A stretch of 64,000 bases of DNA from Pseudomonadota bacterium (GTDB lineage Bacteria > Pseudomonadota > Gammaproteobacteria > Burkholderiales > Burkholderiaceae_F): positions 1-64,000 of the forward strand of contig JAKAFN010000005.1 in the NCBI GenBank assembly GCA_021825945.1, written 5' to 3'. The translations under genes and the position numbers were made by a program. A model generated the notes under the pieces. That model had not been told where the DNA came from and did not search any database. It saw nothing but the letters and a program-made list of their open reading frames with translations. Positions 10,315 to 21,800 of this stretch are shown here, one piece after another (positions within the stretch are counted from its first letter, which is position 1; every line of letters begins with the position of its first letter).

Positions 10315-12612
10315 ATGGCAGGTCCCGGGGCAGAGCGTGCGGCGCTCGCGGCGCTGTGTGAACAGCACGGGATCGCGCTTTTCTACCACGACATTTGGGG
10401 CACACGCCGTGAGGTTCCGGAATCCGGGTTGCGTGCCCTGCTGCATGCCATGGGGGTGGTGGTGGATCAGCCCGGCGCGGCGCAGGCCGCCCTGCTGGCG
10501 GGAGCCCGAAGCCAGGGTGAATCGGGAGAGGCATTGCCGCTGCCTCCCGTCCTAGTGCTTGGGGAAGACGCCCAGCCGGCAAGCGTGCCGGTTGCCGCGC
10601 CCGATGGTGCCGAGGCCGGACACTGGGAACTACAGGAGGAGTGCCATCGTACGCATGTCGGTGCCTGCCGATTCGCGGAAGATGGCACCGGACCACGTAT
10701 CGATCTGCCCGTCCTGCCCCCCGGATACCATCGTGTCACGGTGTACTTCGGCGAGTCCCGGCGATGCACCATGCAATTGGTGATTGCCCCCGCCCGCTGC
10801 CATCTTCCCGCCGCCGTCCAGGACGGTGGGCGCGTCTGGGGATGGGCGGTGCAGCTCTATGCGTTGCGTTCACGGCGCAATTGGGGGCTGGGGGACTTCA
10901 CGGACCTCGAAAACCTGGTGCGGCTTGCGTCACGGCACGGGGCGGGATTCGTGGGTTTGAATCCCTTGCATGCTTTGCATCCCGACAATCCGGCACACGC
11001 GAGCCCGTATTCGCCATCATCGCGGCGGTTTCTCGACGTGTTCTACATTGACGTCGAGGCGGTGGCGGATTTCTCCGAATCGGCGGCGGTGCGACGCCAC
11101 GTGGCGTCGCAGGCCTTCCAGAAGCGGCTTGCCGAACTGCGCGCGGCGGACCTCGTGGATTACATCGGCGTGGCGGCGGCGAAGCTGCCGGTGCTGGAGA
11201 AACTGTACGACCATTTCCGCCGCAGGCACCTGACGGCACCGCCGCGTGCGCAACGCAAGCGCGAGGACGGGGAGGCCGTCCCTTCTCCGCTCCCACATGC
11301 GGGAGCGGGTGGGGGAGATGGTCCTGACGCCGTTACCCCCCGCGGCGCCGCCTTTCGCGAATTCCAGCGATCCGGCGGGATCGCCCTGCGCCGCTATGCC
11401 TTGTATGAAGCCTTGCAGGAACATTTCCGCCGTCTGGACGCCAACACGTCCGGCTGGATGCAGTGGCCGGAGGCGTATCGGGATCCGGGCGCGCGGGCGG
11501 TGCTCGAGTTCGCGCAGGGCCATGTCGAACGGGTCGAGTTTTTCGAGTATCTCCAGTGGCTGGCCGACATCCAGCTCGGCCGCGCCCAGGAGGTGGCGCG
11601 GGAATTTGGCATGGGCGTCGGCTTGTACTGCGATCTAGCCGTGTCTGTCGATTTGGGCGGTGCCGACGTGTGGGCCGAGCGTGATCTCTATGCCTGCGAG
11701 GCGTCGGCCGGTTGTCCGCCCGACGATTTCAATCTGCGCGGGCAAGATTGGGGCCTGCCGCCGATGTTGCCGGAGGCCATGCGCGCGCAGGGATATGCGC
11801 CGTTCATCGCCGTGCTGCGCGCGAACATGCGTCGCGCCGGTGCGCTGCGCATCGATCATGTCATGGGACTCGCACGGCTTTTCTGGGTGCCGCGCGGCGG
11901 CACTCCCGAGGCAGGTGGGTATGTCGCATATCCGTTCGAGGATCTGCTGGGCATCGTGGCGCTGGAGAGCCGTCGCAACGCTTGCATGGTCATCGGCGAG
12001 GATCTGGGGACGGTTCCCGACGAGGTGCGGGAGGGCATGGCGCGCAAAGGCATCCTGTCGTATCGCGTCTTGTATTTCTCGCGCCGCCATACCGATGCCT
12101 ATGGCGATATCTATGTTCCGCCGGCGGAGTTTCCCGCCGAAGCGCTGGTCACCGCGACGACGCACGACCTTGCGACCTTGGCCGGGTTTTGGGACGACGT
12201 CGATCTCCGCATCCGCGCGCAGTTGGACCTCTTCCCGAGCGATGCCATGCGCGAGCGGCTTTTCGCGGCACGCAAGGAAGAGCGCACGCAGTTGTTGTGG
12301 GCGTTGCAGCGTGAGGGACTGTTGCCCGAGGGGGCATCGCCCGAGCCGTTCGCCCCGGAACACATGACGGCGGATCTGGCGATGGCGATCCAGGAGTACC
12401 TCGCGCGCGCGCCGGCGCGCATGCAGGCCGTCCAGGCCGAGGACGTGCTCGGCTGCCGCGAACAGGCGAATCTTCCCGGAACGGTCGACGAGGTGCCGAA
12501 TTGGCGGCGCAAGCTGCCGGTCGATCTGGAGGACTGGGGTGGGGATGCGCGCTTTACCGAGATGGCGAGACGGCTGACGGCGGTGCGGTCGGCTCCCCCC
12601 ACGGCTACGTGA
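10315..12612 (+). CDS. malQ: 4-alpha-glucanotransferase (amylomaltase, GH77)
   Basis: MalQ transfers alpha-1,4-glucan segments between maltodextrins, releasing glucose, and works with GlgP in glycogen breakdown. GH77 hallmarks are present: GWAVQLYALRSRRNWGLGDF opening the catalytic domain, nucleophile aspartate near 513 in IDHVMGL, acid glutamate near 562 in IGEDLGTVP, and TTHDLATL near 614. The 765-residue protein carries an N-terminal beta domain as in longer proteobacterial MalQ forms. The ATG at 10315 follows GGAGGA; a TTG at 10267 overlapping the pfp stop is an alternative. Residues about 308-342 are a low-complexity insert translated from a REP-like palindrome. The 3' end overlaps the convergent GH57 gene by 8 bases. 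Confidence 0.94.
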   Translation: MAGPGAERAALAALCEQHGIALFYHDIWGTRREVPESGLRALLHAMGVVVDQPGAAQAALLAGARSQGESGEALPLPPVLVLGEDAQPASVPVAAPDGAEAGHWELQEECHRTHVGACRFAEDGTGPRIDLPVLPPGYHRVTVYFGESRRCTMQLVIAPARCHLPAAVQDGGRVWGWAVQLYALRSRRNWGLGDFTDLENLVRLASRHGAGFVGLNPLHALHPDNPAHASPYSPSSRRFLDVFYIDVEAVADFSESAAVRRHVASQAFQKRLAELRAADLVDYIGVAAAKLPVLEKLYDHFRRRHLTAPPRAQRKREDGEAVPSPLPHAGAGGGDGPDAVTPRGAAFREFQRSGGIALRRYALYEALQEHFRRLDANTSGWMQWPEAYRDPGARAVLEFAQGHVERVEFFEYLQWLADIQLGRAQEVAREFGMGVGLYCDLAVSVDLGGADVWAERDLYACEASAGCPPDDFNLRGQDWGLPPMLPEAMRAQGYAPFIAVLRANMRRAGALRIDHVMGLARLFWVPRGGTPEAGGYVAYPFEDLLGIVALESRRNACMVIGEDLGTVPDEVREGMARKGILSYRVLYFSRRHTDAYGDIYVPPAEFPAEALVTATTHDLATLAGFWDDVDLRIRAQLDLFPSDAMRERLFAARKEERTQLLWALQREGLLPEGASPEPFAPEHMTADLAMAIQEYLARAPARMQAVQAEDVLGCREQANLPGTVDEVPNWRRKLPVDLEDWGGDARFTEMARRLTAVRSAPPTAT
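11287..11325 (+). repeat. REP-like palindrome inside malQ (copy 3)
   Basis: CCGCTCCC (11287-11294) and GGGAGCGG (11301-11308) form a perfect stem with a six-base loop, followed by the GGGTGGGGGAGATGG tail typical of the family. It is translated in frame within malQ as PSPLPHAGAGGGDG, in a region between conserved catalytic blocks where extra loop sequence is probably tolerated. Confidence 0.7.
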
Positions 12613-14422
12613 CGCGCTTCATCGTCCCGCCGTGCTCGGCGCTGCCGTCGCCGTGGTGGAAGGGAATCGACAGCTGCTCCGGCACCGGCAGATGCAGGAG
12701 TTCGTAGAGGCGCGCAAGCTTGGCGCGGAACATCGCTTCGAACGACGCCACGGACGACGCAGGGTTGTTGTCGCCCAGCCACCAGAACCAGTCCGAGCTC
12801 TCGCAGTCCGAGAGCTGCGCGGCCGCCTGCCGACGCTGCGCCGCGTCGAGCCGCTTGCCGGCCATCACCCGATCGAAGCAGACCTTGGCCTCACAGAGCA
12901 GATCCCATGCGGTGTTCTTGTCGCGCGCCCCGATCCAGGTCGAGAGGTTGCCGTAGACCCAGCTGCCCGCGGTCAGCGCGCGCAGCGCACCGATCGCTCC
13001 AGGCGGGGCGTCCGGCCGGTGCCGCTCGGCCGCCGCTTCGCTGCAGGTGAGAAGGCGGATCTGCGGATGAGCCGCCAGCCCCGCGTAGATGCCGGAAAGG
13101 AAGTAGAACCCGTTGTACGGGTAGTACTCCCAGGCGTTTTCGCCATCGAGCATCACGCAGACGCAAGGGCGGGTGCCGTCATTGCCCGCATGATCGGCGG
13201 TTGCGGCGACCTCGTGCACGAAGTGCTCCGATGCGTCGCGTCCGTGCCAACGCGCATATTCGAAGCCGATCAGATCGGAAAGTCGATCATCGCGGAAGAA
13301 CAGGACCAGGTCGTTTGCGTGGCCGGTCGTTTTGGGCATGCTCGGATCTTTGAGCGGCCCGAGTAGAAATGGCCGGTGGTGCGGTGCGGCAAGAGCCGGT
13401 TCCGGAGCCCCCGACGCACGCAGGCTGTTGCGCAGCACGGCTTCGCTGCTTGCCGCCCAACGAAAGCCATGCGCCGCGATCAACGCCGCAAAGGGTGTCG
13501 ATAGGGCGCCTTCCGCCGGCCACATGCCCGTCGGCGCGCGGCCGAACCGGCGCTGGTGATCCGTTTGCGCCATCTCGATGTGGGCGTTGACGCGCGCGCG
13601 GCCACCGGGGTAGCGCTCGGCATGCGGCAACGAGATGTCGGGTAGGGCCTCCTTGGCACACTGGAAATCGATCATCAGCGGCGCGAGCGGGTGGCCATGC
13701 GGGGTGGTCGAGATTTCGATCTGGCCCCGTTCTTCCAGTTGGCGATAGCGCGGGATGATGTCGCGGATGGTCTCCGCAATCACCTGCAGCAGCGCGGTGC
13801 GGTCCTCGAACGTGAACTGCGTTCCTTTGGCCATCAATTGCGCGACGACCTGCACGTCGCGCCGCAAGCCCTCCCCGGTCCATGCGAGGTGGTACCAGGT
13901 GACCAATTCGTAGATGTACTGGTCGGATAGGTACCGGGTCGCGTCGGTGCCCTCCTCATCCAGGCGGCGGAAGATCTCGTGCAGGCGGTTGTATGCCGGA
14001 AACGGCGCGATCAGGTGCTCATGGTTGGCCCGGAAACACTGCCCGAGCGCGTGCGCGTGCTCGGCGCGCGAGAGCGGGGTGCGATCGCTGCGGGCCAACA
14101 GACGCAACAGCGGATCGCGCAGCGTGCCGGTGGCAAACTGGTCGCAGTAATCCTCGATCTGGTCGAGGAGGACCGGAACGAAGTTGACCACCGCGCGCAT
14201 CGCGGGGTTCCGTTCCAGGTGCCATGCCATGTCCGAGTAGTCCTTGAGTGCATGCAGATACACCCAGGGCAGCCGGAATTCCCCCCCGGCCTGCTCGCGG
14301 TAGTCCGGTTGGTGCATGTGCCAGAGCAGGATGAAGTCGACGCCGGAGCCGGGCGGCACCGGGTCGGTTGCGGTAGGGCGGGATCGGGGAGGAGACATGC
14401 CGAGTCGCTTTCCGTCAATCAT
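12605..14422 (-). CDS. GH57 glycoside hydrolase / glucanotransferase
   Basis: A family 57 retaining alpha-glucan enzyme of 605 residues. The first conserved region WHMHQPDYR lies near residue 34; the nucleophile is Glu304 in MWPAEGAL, and the acid Asp426 is in DGENAWEYY. The family includes alpha-amylases, amylopullulanases and glucanotransferases, and I cannot tell which reaction this one performs; the setting (glgC, glgA, malQ) says it acts on glycogen or maltodextrin. It has no signal peptide, so it is cytoplasmic. The start ATG at 14422 overlaps the glgC stop by 8 bases, indicating translational coupling. The 3' end overlaps malQ in convergent orientation. Confidence 0.9.
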   Translation of the reverse strand: MIDGKRLGMSPPRSRPTATDPVPPGSGVDFILLWHMHQPDYREQAGGEFRLPWVYLHALKDYSDMAWHLERNPAMRAVVNFVPVLLDQIEDYCDQFATGTLRDPLLRLLARSDRTPLSRAEHAHALGQCFRANHEHLIAPFPAYNRLHEIFRRLDEEGTDATRYLSDQYIYELVTWYHLAWTGEGLRRDVQVVAQLMAKGTQFTFEDRTALLQVIAETIRDIIPRYRQLEERGQIEISTTPHGHPLAPLMIDFQCAKEALPDISLPHAERYPGGRARVNAHIEMAQTDHQRRFGRAPTGMWPAEGALSTPFAALIAAHGFRWAASSEAVLRNSLRASGAPEPALAAPHHRPFLLGPLKDPSMPKTTGHANDLVLFFRDDRLSDLIGFEYARWHGRDASEHFVHEVAATADHAGNDGTRPCVCVMLDGENAWEYYPYNGFYFLSGIYAGLAAHPQIRLLTCSEAAAERHRPDAPPGAIGALRALTAGSWVYGNLSTWIGARDKNTAWDLLCEAKVCFDRVMAGKRLDAAQRRQAAAQLSDCESSDWFWWLGDNNPASSVASFEAMFRAKLARLYELLHLPVPEQLSIPFHHGDGSAEHGGTMKRVT

Positions 14423-15740
14423 TCACGACCGATGGGCCGCCCAGCATCTCGGGGACCACGAGTGTGACGCCGTTGCTCGTCACCTCGAAACGTTCCCGGT
14501 CCTCCTCGGGATTCACGCCGACCTGCAATCCTTCCGGAAGACGGCAGCCGCGCTCGACGATGACGCGTTTGAGCACGACGTTGCGGCCGATTTCGACGTC
14601 GGGAAGCACGACGGAATCCTCGACGTGGGCATAACTGTGGACATGGACGTTGGAGAACAGCAAAGACCGCTTGACCGTCGAGCCGCTCATGATGCATCCG
14701 CCCGACACCAGCGAATCGATCGCCGCACCGCGCCGGCCTTCGTCGTCGAACACGAATTTCGCCGGCGGAAGCTGCTCCTGATAGGTCCAGATGGGCCAAT
14801 TGCGGTCATACAGGTTGAGGTCGGGCGTCACCCGGGTGAGCTCCATGTTGGCTTCCCAGTACGCGTCGAGGGTCCCGACGTCGCGCCAGTAGGGGCGACC
14901 GTCGTTCATGTTCACGCAACTGTCGGAGAATCGATGCGCCTGGACGCGGTATCCGCGTTCCAGGATGTGCGGGATGATGTCCTTGCCGAAATCGTGCGAC
15001 GAACGATGATCCATGCTGTCACGGGTGAGCTGTTCGTAGAGGAATTCCGCGTTGAACACGTAGATGCCCATGCTGGCCAGCGCCGTTCCCGGGCGTCCTG
15101 GAATGCAGGCGGGATGATCGGGCTTTTCATGGAACGCCGTGACGCGCATCTCCTCGTCGACCGCCATCACGCCGAAAGCGCGCGCCTCTTCGACCGGCAC
15201 TTCCACGCATGCGACGGTGATGTCGGCGTACTTCGCAACGTGGTCGTGCAGCAGGCGGTTGTAGTCCATCTTGTAGACGTGATCGGCTGCCAGCACCAGG
15301 ACGAGCTCCGGTGCATGCTCGCGCAGCAGCGAGAGGTTCTGGTATACCGCGTCGGCCGTACCCTTGTACCAGTCACTGCTGATGTTTTGCTGCGCCGGCA
15401 GCAGTTCGACGAATTCGTGAAAACGGCCGTCGAGAAACGACCAGCCCCGCTGCACGTGGCGGATCAGGCTCTGGGCCTTGTATTGCGTGCACACACCGAT
15501 GCGCCGGATTCCCGAGTTGACGCAGTTCGACAGCGGGAAATCGATGATGCGGAACTTGCCCGCAAAGGGCACCGCCGGCTTGGCGCGCCAGTCGGTGAGG
15601 CGGCCGAGTCGCGAGCCGCGTCCGCCGGCCAGAATCATCGCCATCGTCGTCCGGGAAAGCCGTACCCCGGTCGGCGGTTCCATGTCGTACGCGCTCTGCC
15701 CTTGCGCGGCTTTGTCCGGAAATCCCGTGGTGTCCGTCAC
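14415..15740 (-). CDS. glgC: Glucose-1-phosphate adenylyltransferase (ADP-glucose pyrophosphorylase)
   Basis: GlgC makes ADP-glucose from ATP and glucose-1-phosphate, the committed step of glycogen synthesis. The 441-residue protein shows the nucleotide-binding signature [20 protein letters not shown], the [16 protein letters not shown] block, [12 protein letters not shown] and a glucose-1-phosphate-binding FHEKP region. A left-handed beta-helix domain (hexapeptide repeats such as [14 protein letters not shown]) ends the protein. The start is a GTG at 15740, supported by AAGGAG seven bases upstream. It is transcribed divergently from glgA, and its stop overlaps the GH57 start, so glgC and the hydrolase are probably one transcript. 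Confidence 0.97.
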   Translation of the reverse strand: MTDTTGFPDKAAQGQSAYDMEPPTGVRLSRTTMAMILAGGRGSRLGRLTDWRAKPAVPFAGKFRIIDFPLSNCVNSGIRRIGVCTQYKAQSLIRHVQRGWSFLDGRFHEFVELLPAQQNISSDWYKGTADAVYQNLSLLREHAPELVLVLAADHVYKMDYNRLLHDHVAKYADITVACVEVPVEEARAFGVMAVDEEMRVTAFHEKPDHPACIPGRPGTALASMGIYVFNAEFLYEQLTRDSMDHRSSHDFGKDIIPHILERGYRVQAHRFSDSCVNMNDGRPYWRDVGTLDAYWEANMELTRVTPDLNLYDRNWPIWTYQEQLPPAKFVFDDEGRRGAAIDSLVSGGCIMSGSTVKRSLLFSNVHVHSYAHVEDSVVLPDVEIGRNVVLKRVIVERGCRLPEGLQVGVNPEEDRERFEVTSNGVTLVVPEMLGGPSVVND

Positions 15741-15836
15741 AGCGTTTCTCCTTCGGGATCTCGGCGTCCCGGTTGGCTGTTATCCTAACCGGAAAGCGGG
15801 TTCGATAGCGGGGCGATCGCGGTCTCTTGAATACGA
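15741..15836. promoter_or_regulatory. Divergent glgC/glgA promoter region with inverted repeat
   Basis: This 96-base gap must hold the promoters of both glgC (leftward) and glgA (rightward). It contains an inverted repeat CCGGTT (15769-15774) and AACCGG (15787-15792) separated by 12 bases. It could be an operator that controls both genes together. No convincing pair of -35/-10 boxes was fixed by eye. Confidence 0.5.
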
Positions 15837-17357
15837 ATGACGACCATGTCAAAAAGATTTCATCCGAAGGTCCTGTTCGTTGCCTCGGAAGTCGCGCCGT
15901 GGATCAAAACCGGCGGTCTTGCCGATGTCGCCGGCGCGCTGCCGTACGCATTGCACGAACTGGGCGTCGACGTGCGCGTGTTGGTGCCGGCGTATCCTGC
16001 GCTCGTGGGCGCACTGACCGCGACACCGCGAGTCGTTGCGGAAATCCCGCCCGTCGGCGCACTGCCGCCGGCGCGCCTGTTGCAGGTGCCCGCGTATGCC
16101 GGCCCCGACGGGACGCATTCGCCGCCGATGCTGCTGGTCGAGTGTGCCGCGCTGTACGGACGTCCGGGAAACCCATACCTGGGTGCCGACGGCAAGGACT
16201 GGCCGGACAACGATCTGCGCTTCGGCCAGTTGTCGCGGGTCGCGGCGCTGCTGGGGACCGATGAGAATCCCCTGGCGTCGCAGAGATCCTCGCCATGGCG
16301 GGCCGACGTGATCCACTGCAACGATTGGCAATCGGCGCTTGCGCCGGTGTATTTGGCGCAGGAGCGCAAGCTGCACGCTGCCAGCGTGATGACCGTGCAC
16401 AACCTTGCCTACCAAGGACTGTTCCCGATGGCGCGGTCCGCGGCGCTCGGGCTCGCACCCGAGAGCGTTTCCATCGACCGCGCGGAGTACTACGGCCAGA
16501 TCTCGTTTCTCAAGGGTGGCCTCGCCTGCGCCACGGCCATCACGACCGTGAGCCCGACCTACGCCGAGGAGATTCGCGGCGAAGCGTTGGGGTTCGGCCT
16601 GCAAGGCCTGCTGTCGGCGCGTGCCGCCGTGCTTCACGGGATCTTGAACGGGATCGATACCGCGTACTGGAATCCGGTGACCGATCCGTACCTTGCGCAG
16701 CGTTATGACGCCGATACGGTGGCGGCGGGTAAGCGGGCGAACAAGCGCGCGCTGCAGGCGGAACTCGGCTTGCCTGTCGACGACGCCGTTCCGGTGCTCG
16801 GGACGGTCGGGCGCGTCGTTGCGCAGAAGGGATTCGATCTGATCGTCGACGCGGCCGAGGCGATCCTCGCGATGGGGGCGCAGATCGTGCTGCAGGGCAC
16901 GGGGGACGCGGCGATCGAGGCGCGCCTGAAAGCCCTCGCGCAGCGATACCCCGATCGCATCGCGGTGCGGATCGCGTTCGACGAGCGCGTCGCGCATTGC
17001 ATCGAAGCGGGTTCCGACATGTTCCTCATGCCTTCGCGCTTCGAGCCCTGCGGCATGAACCAGATGTATAGCCAGCGCTACGGCACTCTGCCGATCGTCT
17101 GCCGTACGGGCGGACTCGCCGATTCGGTGACCGATTGCACGCCGGAGACCCTGGCCGAAGGCAGCGCGACCGGGTTCTCGTTCCATCCGCCGACGGCGGA
17201 TGCCCTCGTCGAGGCGGTCGGTCGCGCGATCGCGCAGTACCGCAGTCCCAGGGCATGGGGGACGATGCAACGCACCGCGATGACGCGCGATTTCAGTTGG
17301 ACGGCGAGTGCCAAGCGGTACGTCGAGGTATATCGGATCGCGATGGGCCTGCGATGA
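15837..17357 (+). CDS. glgA: Glycogen synthase (ADP-glucose, GT5)
   Basis: GlgA elongates alpha-1,4-glucan from ADP-glucose. The 506-residue protein has the GT-B layout: the N-terminal KTGGLADV loop (Lys24) that binds ADP-glucose, HCNDWQSAL, the [10 protein letters not shown] block, then the C-terminal domain with [14 protein letters not shown] and the [22 protein letters not shown] active-site region. Two starts are possible, ATG 15837 and ATG 15846 (MSKRFHP); the latter matches the usual short N-terminus. The gene is divergent from glgC and ends facing the efflux operon, with a hairpin between them. Confidence 0.96.
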   Translation: MTTMSKRFHPKVLFVASEVAPWIKTGGLADVAGALPYALHELGVDVRVLVPAYPALVGALTATPRVVAEIPPVGALPPARLLQVPAYAGPDGTHSPPMLLVECAALYGRPGNPYLGADGKDWPDNDLRFGQLSRVAALLGTDENPLASQRSSPWRADVIHCNDWQSALAPVYLAQERKLHAASVMTVHNLAYQGLFPMARSAALGLAPESVSIDRAEYYGQISFLKGGLACATAITTVSPTYAEEIRGEALGFGLQGLLSARAAVLHGILNGIDTAYWNPVTDPYLAQRYDADTVAAGKRANKRALQAELGLPVDDAVPVLGTVGRVVAQKGFDLIVDAAEAILAMGAQIVLQGTGDAAIEARLKALAQRYPDRIAVRIAFDERVAHCIEAGSDMFLMPSRFEPCGMNQMYSQRYGTLPIVCRTGGLADSVTDCTPETLAEGSATGFSFHPPTADALVEAVGRAIAQYRSPRAWGTMQRTAMTRDFSWTASAKRYVEVYRIAMGLR

Positions 17358-17379
17358 TCCCGGGCTGCGATCTCCGACG

Positions 17380-17422
17380 GACCCGATAGGTTTCTCCGGC
17401 GGCGTTCGCGGGAAACCGGGTC
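17380..17422. terminator. Hairpin between convergent glgA and the efflux operon
   Basis: GACCCG-ATA-GGTTTC at the left and GGAAACCGGGTC at the right form a stem of about 12 pairs with a three-base bulge. It sits between two genes that end toward each other, the expected place for a bidirectional terminator. No long T-run follows on either strand, so function is uncertain. Confidence 0.4.
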
Positions 17423-18848
17423 AGGGTTGCTGTGATTCCGGTTGGTCCGCGGCGCGGTTCCAGTCTCCGCCGAGGGCCGCGACGAGTGCGACCGATGCGG
17501 CGAGGCGTCGGCCGTGGATGTTGAGCGCCGTCATCCGGTTCGCGAGCATGGCCGTGCGGCTGGTGAGGACGTCGAGATATCCCGCCGTGCCGCCGCGATA
17601 CTGATTGGTCGTCATGCGCACCGCATCCACGGCATCGTCGACCGCGGCCCGTTCCATGACAGCCTCCTCTCGGAGCACGCGCTGGGCGACCAAGGCATCC
17701 TCGACGTTTTGCAGGGCCGACAATACCGTCTGGCGGTAGGTTGCGACGGCGGCTTGGTAGTTGTCGATGGCCTGCTGCTTGACGGCGGACCGTACTCCGC
17801 CGTCGAAAATCGTTGCGGCCAAGGCCGGTCCGAGCGCCCAGAACCGGGCTGGAATTGCGAAGAGGTTGAGGGTTCCGGGTGCACGGTATCCCCCCCGCGC
17901 CGACAGGGTCACCGTCGGGAAGAACGCCGCCTGCGCGATGCCGATCTGCGCGTTTGCCGCTGCCGCAAGTCGTTCGGCGCTTGCCACGTCCGGGCGTCGT
18001 TGTAGCAGCGCGCCGGGAATTTCCAGGGGAATCGGCGGCGGAGCCGGAATGGTGGGGCGCGGCGCGATGGCAAATACGGCGGGCGCCTTCCCGGTCAGCA
18101 CGGCGATGGCATGCTCCAATTGTGCGCGCTGGATCCCGATGTCGACGGCTTGCGTGCGCGCTTGGTCGAGTTGTCCTTGCGCCTGGACGACTTCGATGCG
18201 TCCCGCGACCCCGCTGCGGTATCGGTGCCGCGCGATTTGCAGCAATCGGCGGTCGGCCCGCACGGCATCATGGAGCAGGCGTTGTTGTCCGTCCGCGATC
18301 CGGAGCGCGAAATAGTCGGTCGCCAGGGTTGCCTGCAGGCTCAGCATGGCGGCGTCCGAGGTGTCGGCGCTCGATTCGGCATTGGCTCGGGCTGCCTCGA
18401 TGCTGCGCCGGGCCGCCCCCCACAGGTCCGGTACCCACGATGCCGACACCGAGGCCGAGCGATAGGTTTGCGGCGGCAGCGGAACGCCGATCGCGGGGTT
18501 GGCAAGGCGTTGCCCATAGGCGCGCGCGGAAACGATCGGAAACAGCGACGCGACGTTCTGATCGACGACGGCGAGCGCCTGGCGGTAGTGCGCATCCGCG
18601 GCGATGATGCTTTGATTTTCCCGGGCCGCATCCTCCTCCAGGCGATCGAGCTCCGGATCGTGGAACATTTTCCACCATGGTCCCCGTTGCCCGCGATCGG
18701 CGGGTTGCGCAATCCGCCATCCCGGCGGGGCTTCCTTGTAAACCTTCGGCACCGTGATCGTGGGCCGCACGTAATCCGGGCCGACGGTGCATGCGGATGC
18801 GAGTAAGCCGGTGGAGGCGATGATGCCGTGGACGAGAAGTCGTTTCAT
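17421..18848 (-). CDS. RND efflux outer-membrane lipoprotein channel (TolC/OprM family)
   Basis: The outer-membrane exit duct for the adjacent MdtABC-type pump. The start at 18848 gives a lipoprotein signal ending LLASAC, with Cys as the lipidation site, followed by TVGPDYVRP, the hallmark opening of the NodT/OprM family. The rest (475 aa total) shows two outer-membrane-efflux repeats rich in long amphipathic helices, for example ANAQIGIAQAAFFPTVTL and ALQNVEDALVAQRVL. It is the last gene of a four-gene transcript (adaptor, two transporters, channel), the same order as Pseudomonas MuxABC-OpmB. The ATG at 18872 is an alternative start but would lengthen the signal peptide. Confidence 0.94.
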   Translation of the reverse strand: MKRLLVHGIIASTGLLASACTVGPDYVRPTITVPKVYKEAPPGWRIAQPADRGQRGPWWKMFHDPELDRLEEDAARENQSIIAADAHYRQALAVVDQNVASLFPIVSARAYGQRLANPAIGVPLPPQTYRSASVSASWVPDLWGAARRSIEAARANAESSADTSDAAMLSLQATLATDYFALRIADGQQRLLHDAVRADRRLLQIARHRYRSGVAGRIEVVQAQGQLDQARTQAVDIGIQRAQLEHAIAVLTGKAPAVFAIAPRPTIPAPPPIPLEIPGALLQRRPDVASAERLAAAANAQIGIAQAAFFPTVTLSARGGYRAPGTLNLFAIPARFWALGPALAATIFDGGVRSAVKQQAIDNYQAAVATYRQTVLSALQNVEDALVAQRVLREEAVMERAAVDDAVDAVRMTTNQYRGGTAGYLDVLTSRTAMLANRMTALNIHGRRLAASVALVAALGGDWNRAADQPESQQP

Positions 18849-18881
18849 GTCGTCGTGTCGCGTTGTGCGCAAAAGCCCGTG

Positions 18882-21800
18882 TCAGCGGCCCGGGATCCGC
18901 CACCCTCCCGATGATGGGCCGGGATCGGAATGCCGAAGGCGCAGAAGGCGAATCCGCAGCCGGTCCAGGGTCAGATACACCACGGGGGTGGTGTATAGGG
19001 TGAGTACCTGACTGAACAGGAGCCCACCGACGATCGCGATCCCGAGCGGTTGGCGTAACTCCGCACCGTCGCCGCTGCCCAGCGCAAGCGGCATGGCGCC
19101 GAACAGCGCAGCGGTGGTGGTCATCATGATCGGCCGAAGGCGATGAAGACATGCGCGCCGAATCGCTTCGCGGGGGTGGAGACGGTCGCGCCGCTCGAGA
19201 TCGATTGCGACGTCGACCATCATGATGGCGTTCTTCATGACGATGCCGATCAGCAGAATCACGCCGATGAAAGCGATCACGGTCATGGGGATGCGAAACA
19301 CCATCATGGCCAGTACCGCGCCGATACTTGCCGAGGGCAGCGTCGACAGGATGGTCATCGGATGGGTCAGACTCTCATAGAGGATGCCCAGGACGATGTA
19401 CACCGCGAACAGAGCCAGCAATCCGAGCCATGGTTCGGCGGAGAGCGAATTCCGGAAGAGCTTGGCGGTTCCCTGAAATCCGCCATGGATCGTCGCCGGA
19501 ACGCCGATGCGGGCCATGGTTCGATCGATCGCGGCGGCCGCGGTGCCGAGCGAGACCTTCGGAGCGAGGTTGAACGATATGGTCGTTGCCATGAACGAGC
19601 CCTGGTGGTTGACCACCAGCGGAGCGTCGCGGGTCTCCCAGCGGGCGAACGCCGGTAGGGGGATCGGTGATCCCGTCGCGCCGATCAGGTTCAACGCGAC
19701 GAGCGAATCGGAACTCTGCAGGAATCGCGGGTCGGCCTCTTCGACGACGTGATATTGATTGCGTGGTGCGAAGACCGTCGATACCTGCCGTTGACCGAAC
19801 GCATCATCCAGAGTCGCGTCGAGCTGGCGCATCGTCAGGCCGAGGCGAGAGAGTGCATCGCGGTCGACGGTGATTGCCGTTCCCAACCCACGATCCTGGG
19901 CATCCGAATTGACGTCCTCGAGTTCGGGAAGGTGTGAAAGCGCGTGCTGGATTCGCGCGCCCCAGGTCTGCAGGTCGTCGAGATTGTCGCTCTCCAGCGT
20001 GTACTGGTACTCCGCATTGCTTGGCCGCCCGCCGAAATGTAGATCCCGCGCCGGTTGGAGATACAGCGTCGCGCCGGGGACTTTCGCGAGCCGGCTCCGC
20101 AGGCGGTGGATGACCGCATCCGCGGAAACTTCGCCGCGCTCGTGGAACGGCTTGAGGACGGCAAACAAGAATCCGCTGTTCGCTTCGTCTCCTCCGGTAA
20201 ATCCGTTTACGCGCGCCACCGCCGGATCGGAGCGGACGATTTCCATGAACCGGTCGAGCTTTTGTGTCATGGACTGAAACGAGATGCTCTGATCTCCCTG
20301 GATTTTTCCCTTGATCAGCCCGATGTCCTCGGCAGGGAGAAATCCCTTGGGAATTGCGATGTACAGCGAGATATTGGCGGCGATCGTCGCGGCGAGAATC
20401 AGCAGGGTGATCCGGGGGTGGCGCAAGGCGATGTCGAGCGACCGTTCGTAGGCGACCGACATGCGGATTCCGATCGCCCGGATCCTGTTCGAGATGACAC
20501 GCGTCACACCGATCGAAGCGTTGCGCAGTCCGAGCGCAGCGTGACCGCCCCGCGCCGGTTTTGGCGGAAATCCATCCGGATCGTCGTCGTGCGGTTTCGG
20601 ACGCAGCAGCACGGCGCACAGCATCGGCGTCGTGGTCAACGAGACGGCCAGCGAGATCAGGATGGAGACCGATAGCGTCATGGCGAATTCGCGGAAGATC
20701 CGCCCGATCAATCCGTGCATCGCCAAGATCGGAATGAAGACGGCGATGAGGGAGAGACTCATCGAGAGAACCGTGAACCCGACTTCCTGCACGCCGCGCA
20801 GTGCCGCCATACGGACCGCATCTCGGCGGCGGTCGAAGGCGGACGGGTCGTTTGCGGCAATGACGCCGGATCGTCCCGGCTCGACGATGTCCACGCGGAT
20901 TTCCTCGATGTGGCGCACGACGTTTTCCAACACCACGATCACGTCGTCGACGACGAATCCGGTTGCGATCGCCAAGGCCATGATCGTGAGATTATTGAGG
21001 CTGTAGCCGAGCAGTTTCATCGCGGCGAACGATCCGACGAGGGAAACCGGAATCGCGACGGCAGGAATCCAGGTTGCGCGGGCGCTACGGAGAAACGCGA
21101 ATACGACGACGATCACGAGCAGCACGGCCAGGAGGAGCGATCGGCTCGCTTCGCGCAGCGAGGACCGGATCGTCGGTGTCCGGTCCATGTCGACGTCCAG
21201 GTCGATGGCCGACGGAATCGATGCGCGCAGACGCGGAAGCAGGGCATTGACGCGACCGACGGTGTCGAGGATGTTGGCGCCGGGCTGGCGGTAGATCAGC
21301 AGAAGAACCGACGGTCGGCCGTCGGTGGCGCCCGCATTGCGGATGTTTTCCACCGAGTCGTGCACCGTCGCCACGTCGCCGATGCGTACCGGTGCGCCGC
21401 CTTGGTACGAAACGATCAGTCGGCGGTAGTCCCTTGCGGTCGTGGTCTGGTCATTGGCCCCGATCAGCCAGGATTTCCCGCCGGCCTCGATGATTCCCTT
21501 CGGACTGTCGACATTCGCCGCCGCGACTGCGGAGCGAACCGATTCGAGAGACATCCCGATTCGCGCGAGCTTTTCGATGTTCACGTCGATGCGCACGGCG
21601 GGAAGTGCGCTGCCGTTGATTCGGACCTGTCCTACGCCGGGCACCTGTGCGATCCGCTGGGCGAGCACGGTCGACGCCGCGTCGTACATCTGTCCGCGCG
21701 TCATGCTGCGGGAATTCAGCGAAAGGATCATTACGGGAGCATTGGCCGGGTTGACCTTCCAGTACTTCGGATTGACCGGCATGGGGGGAAGCAGGGCGCG

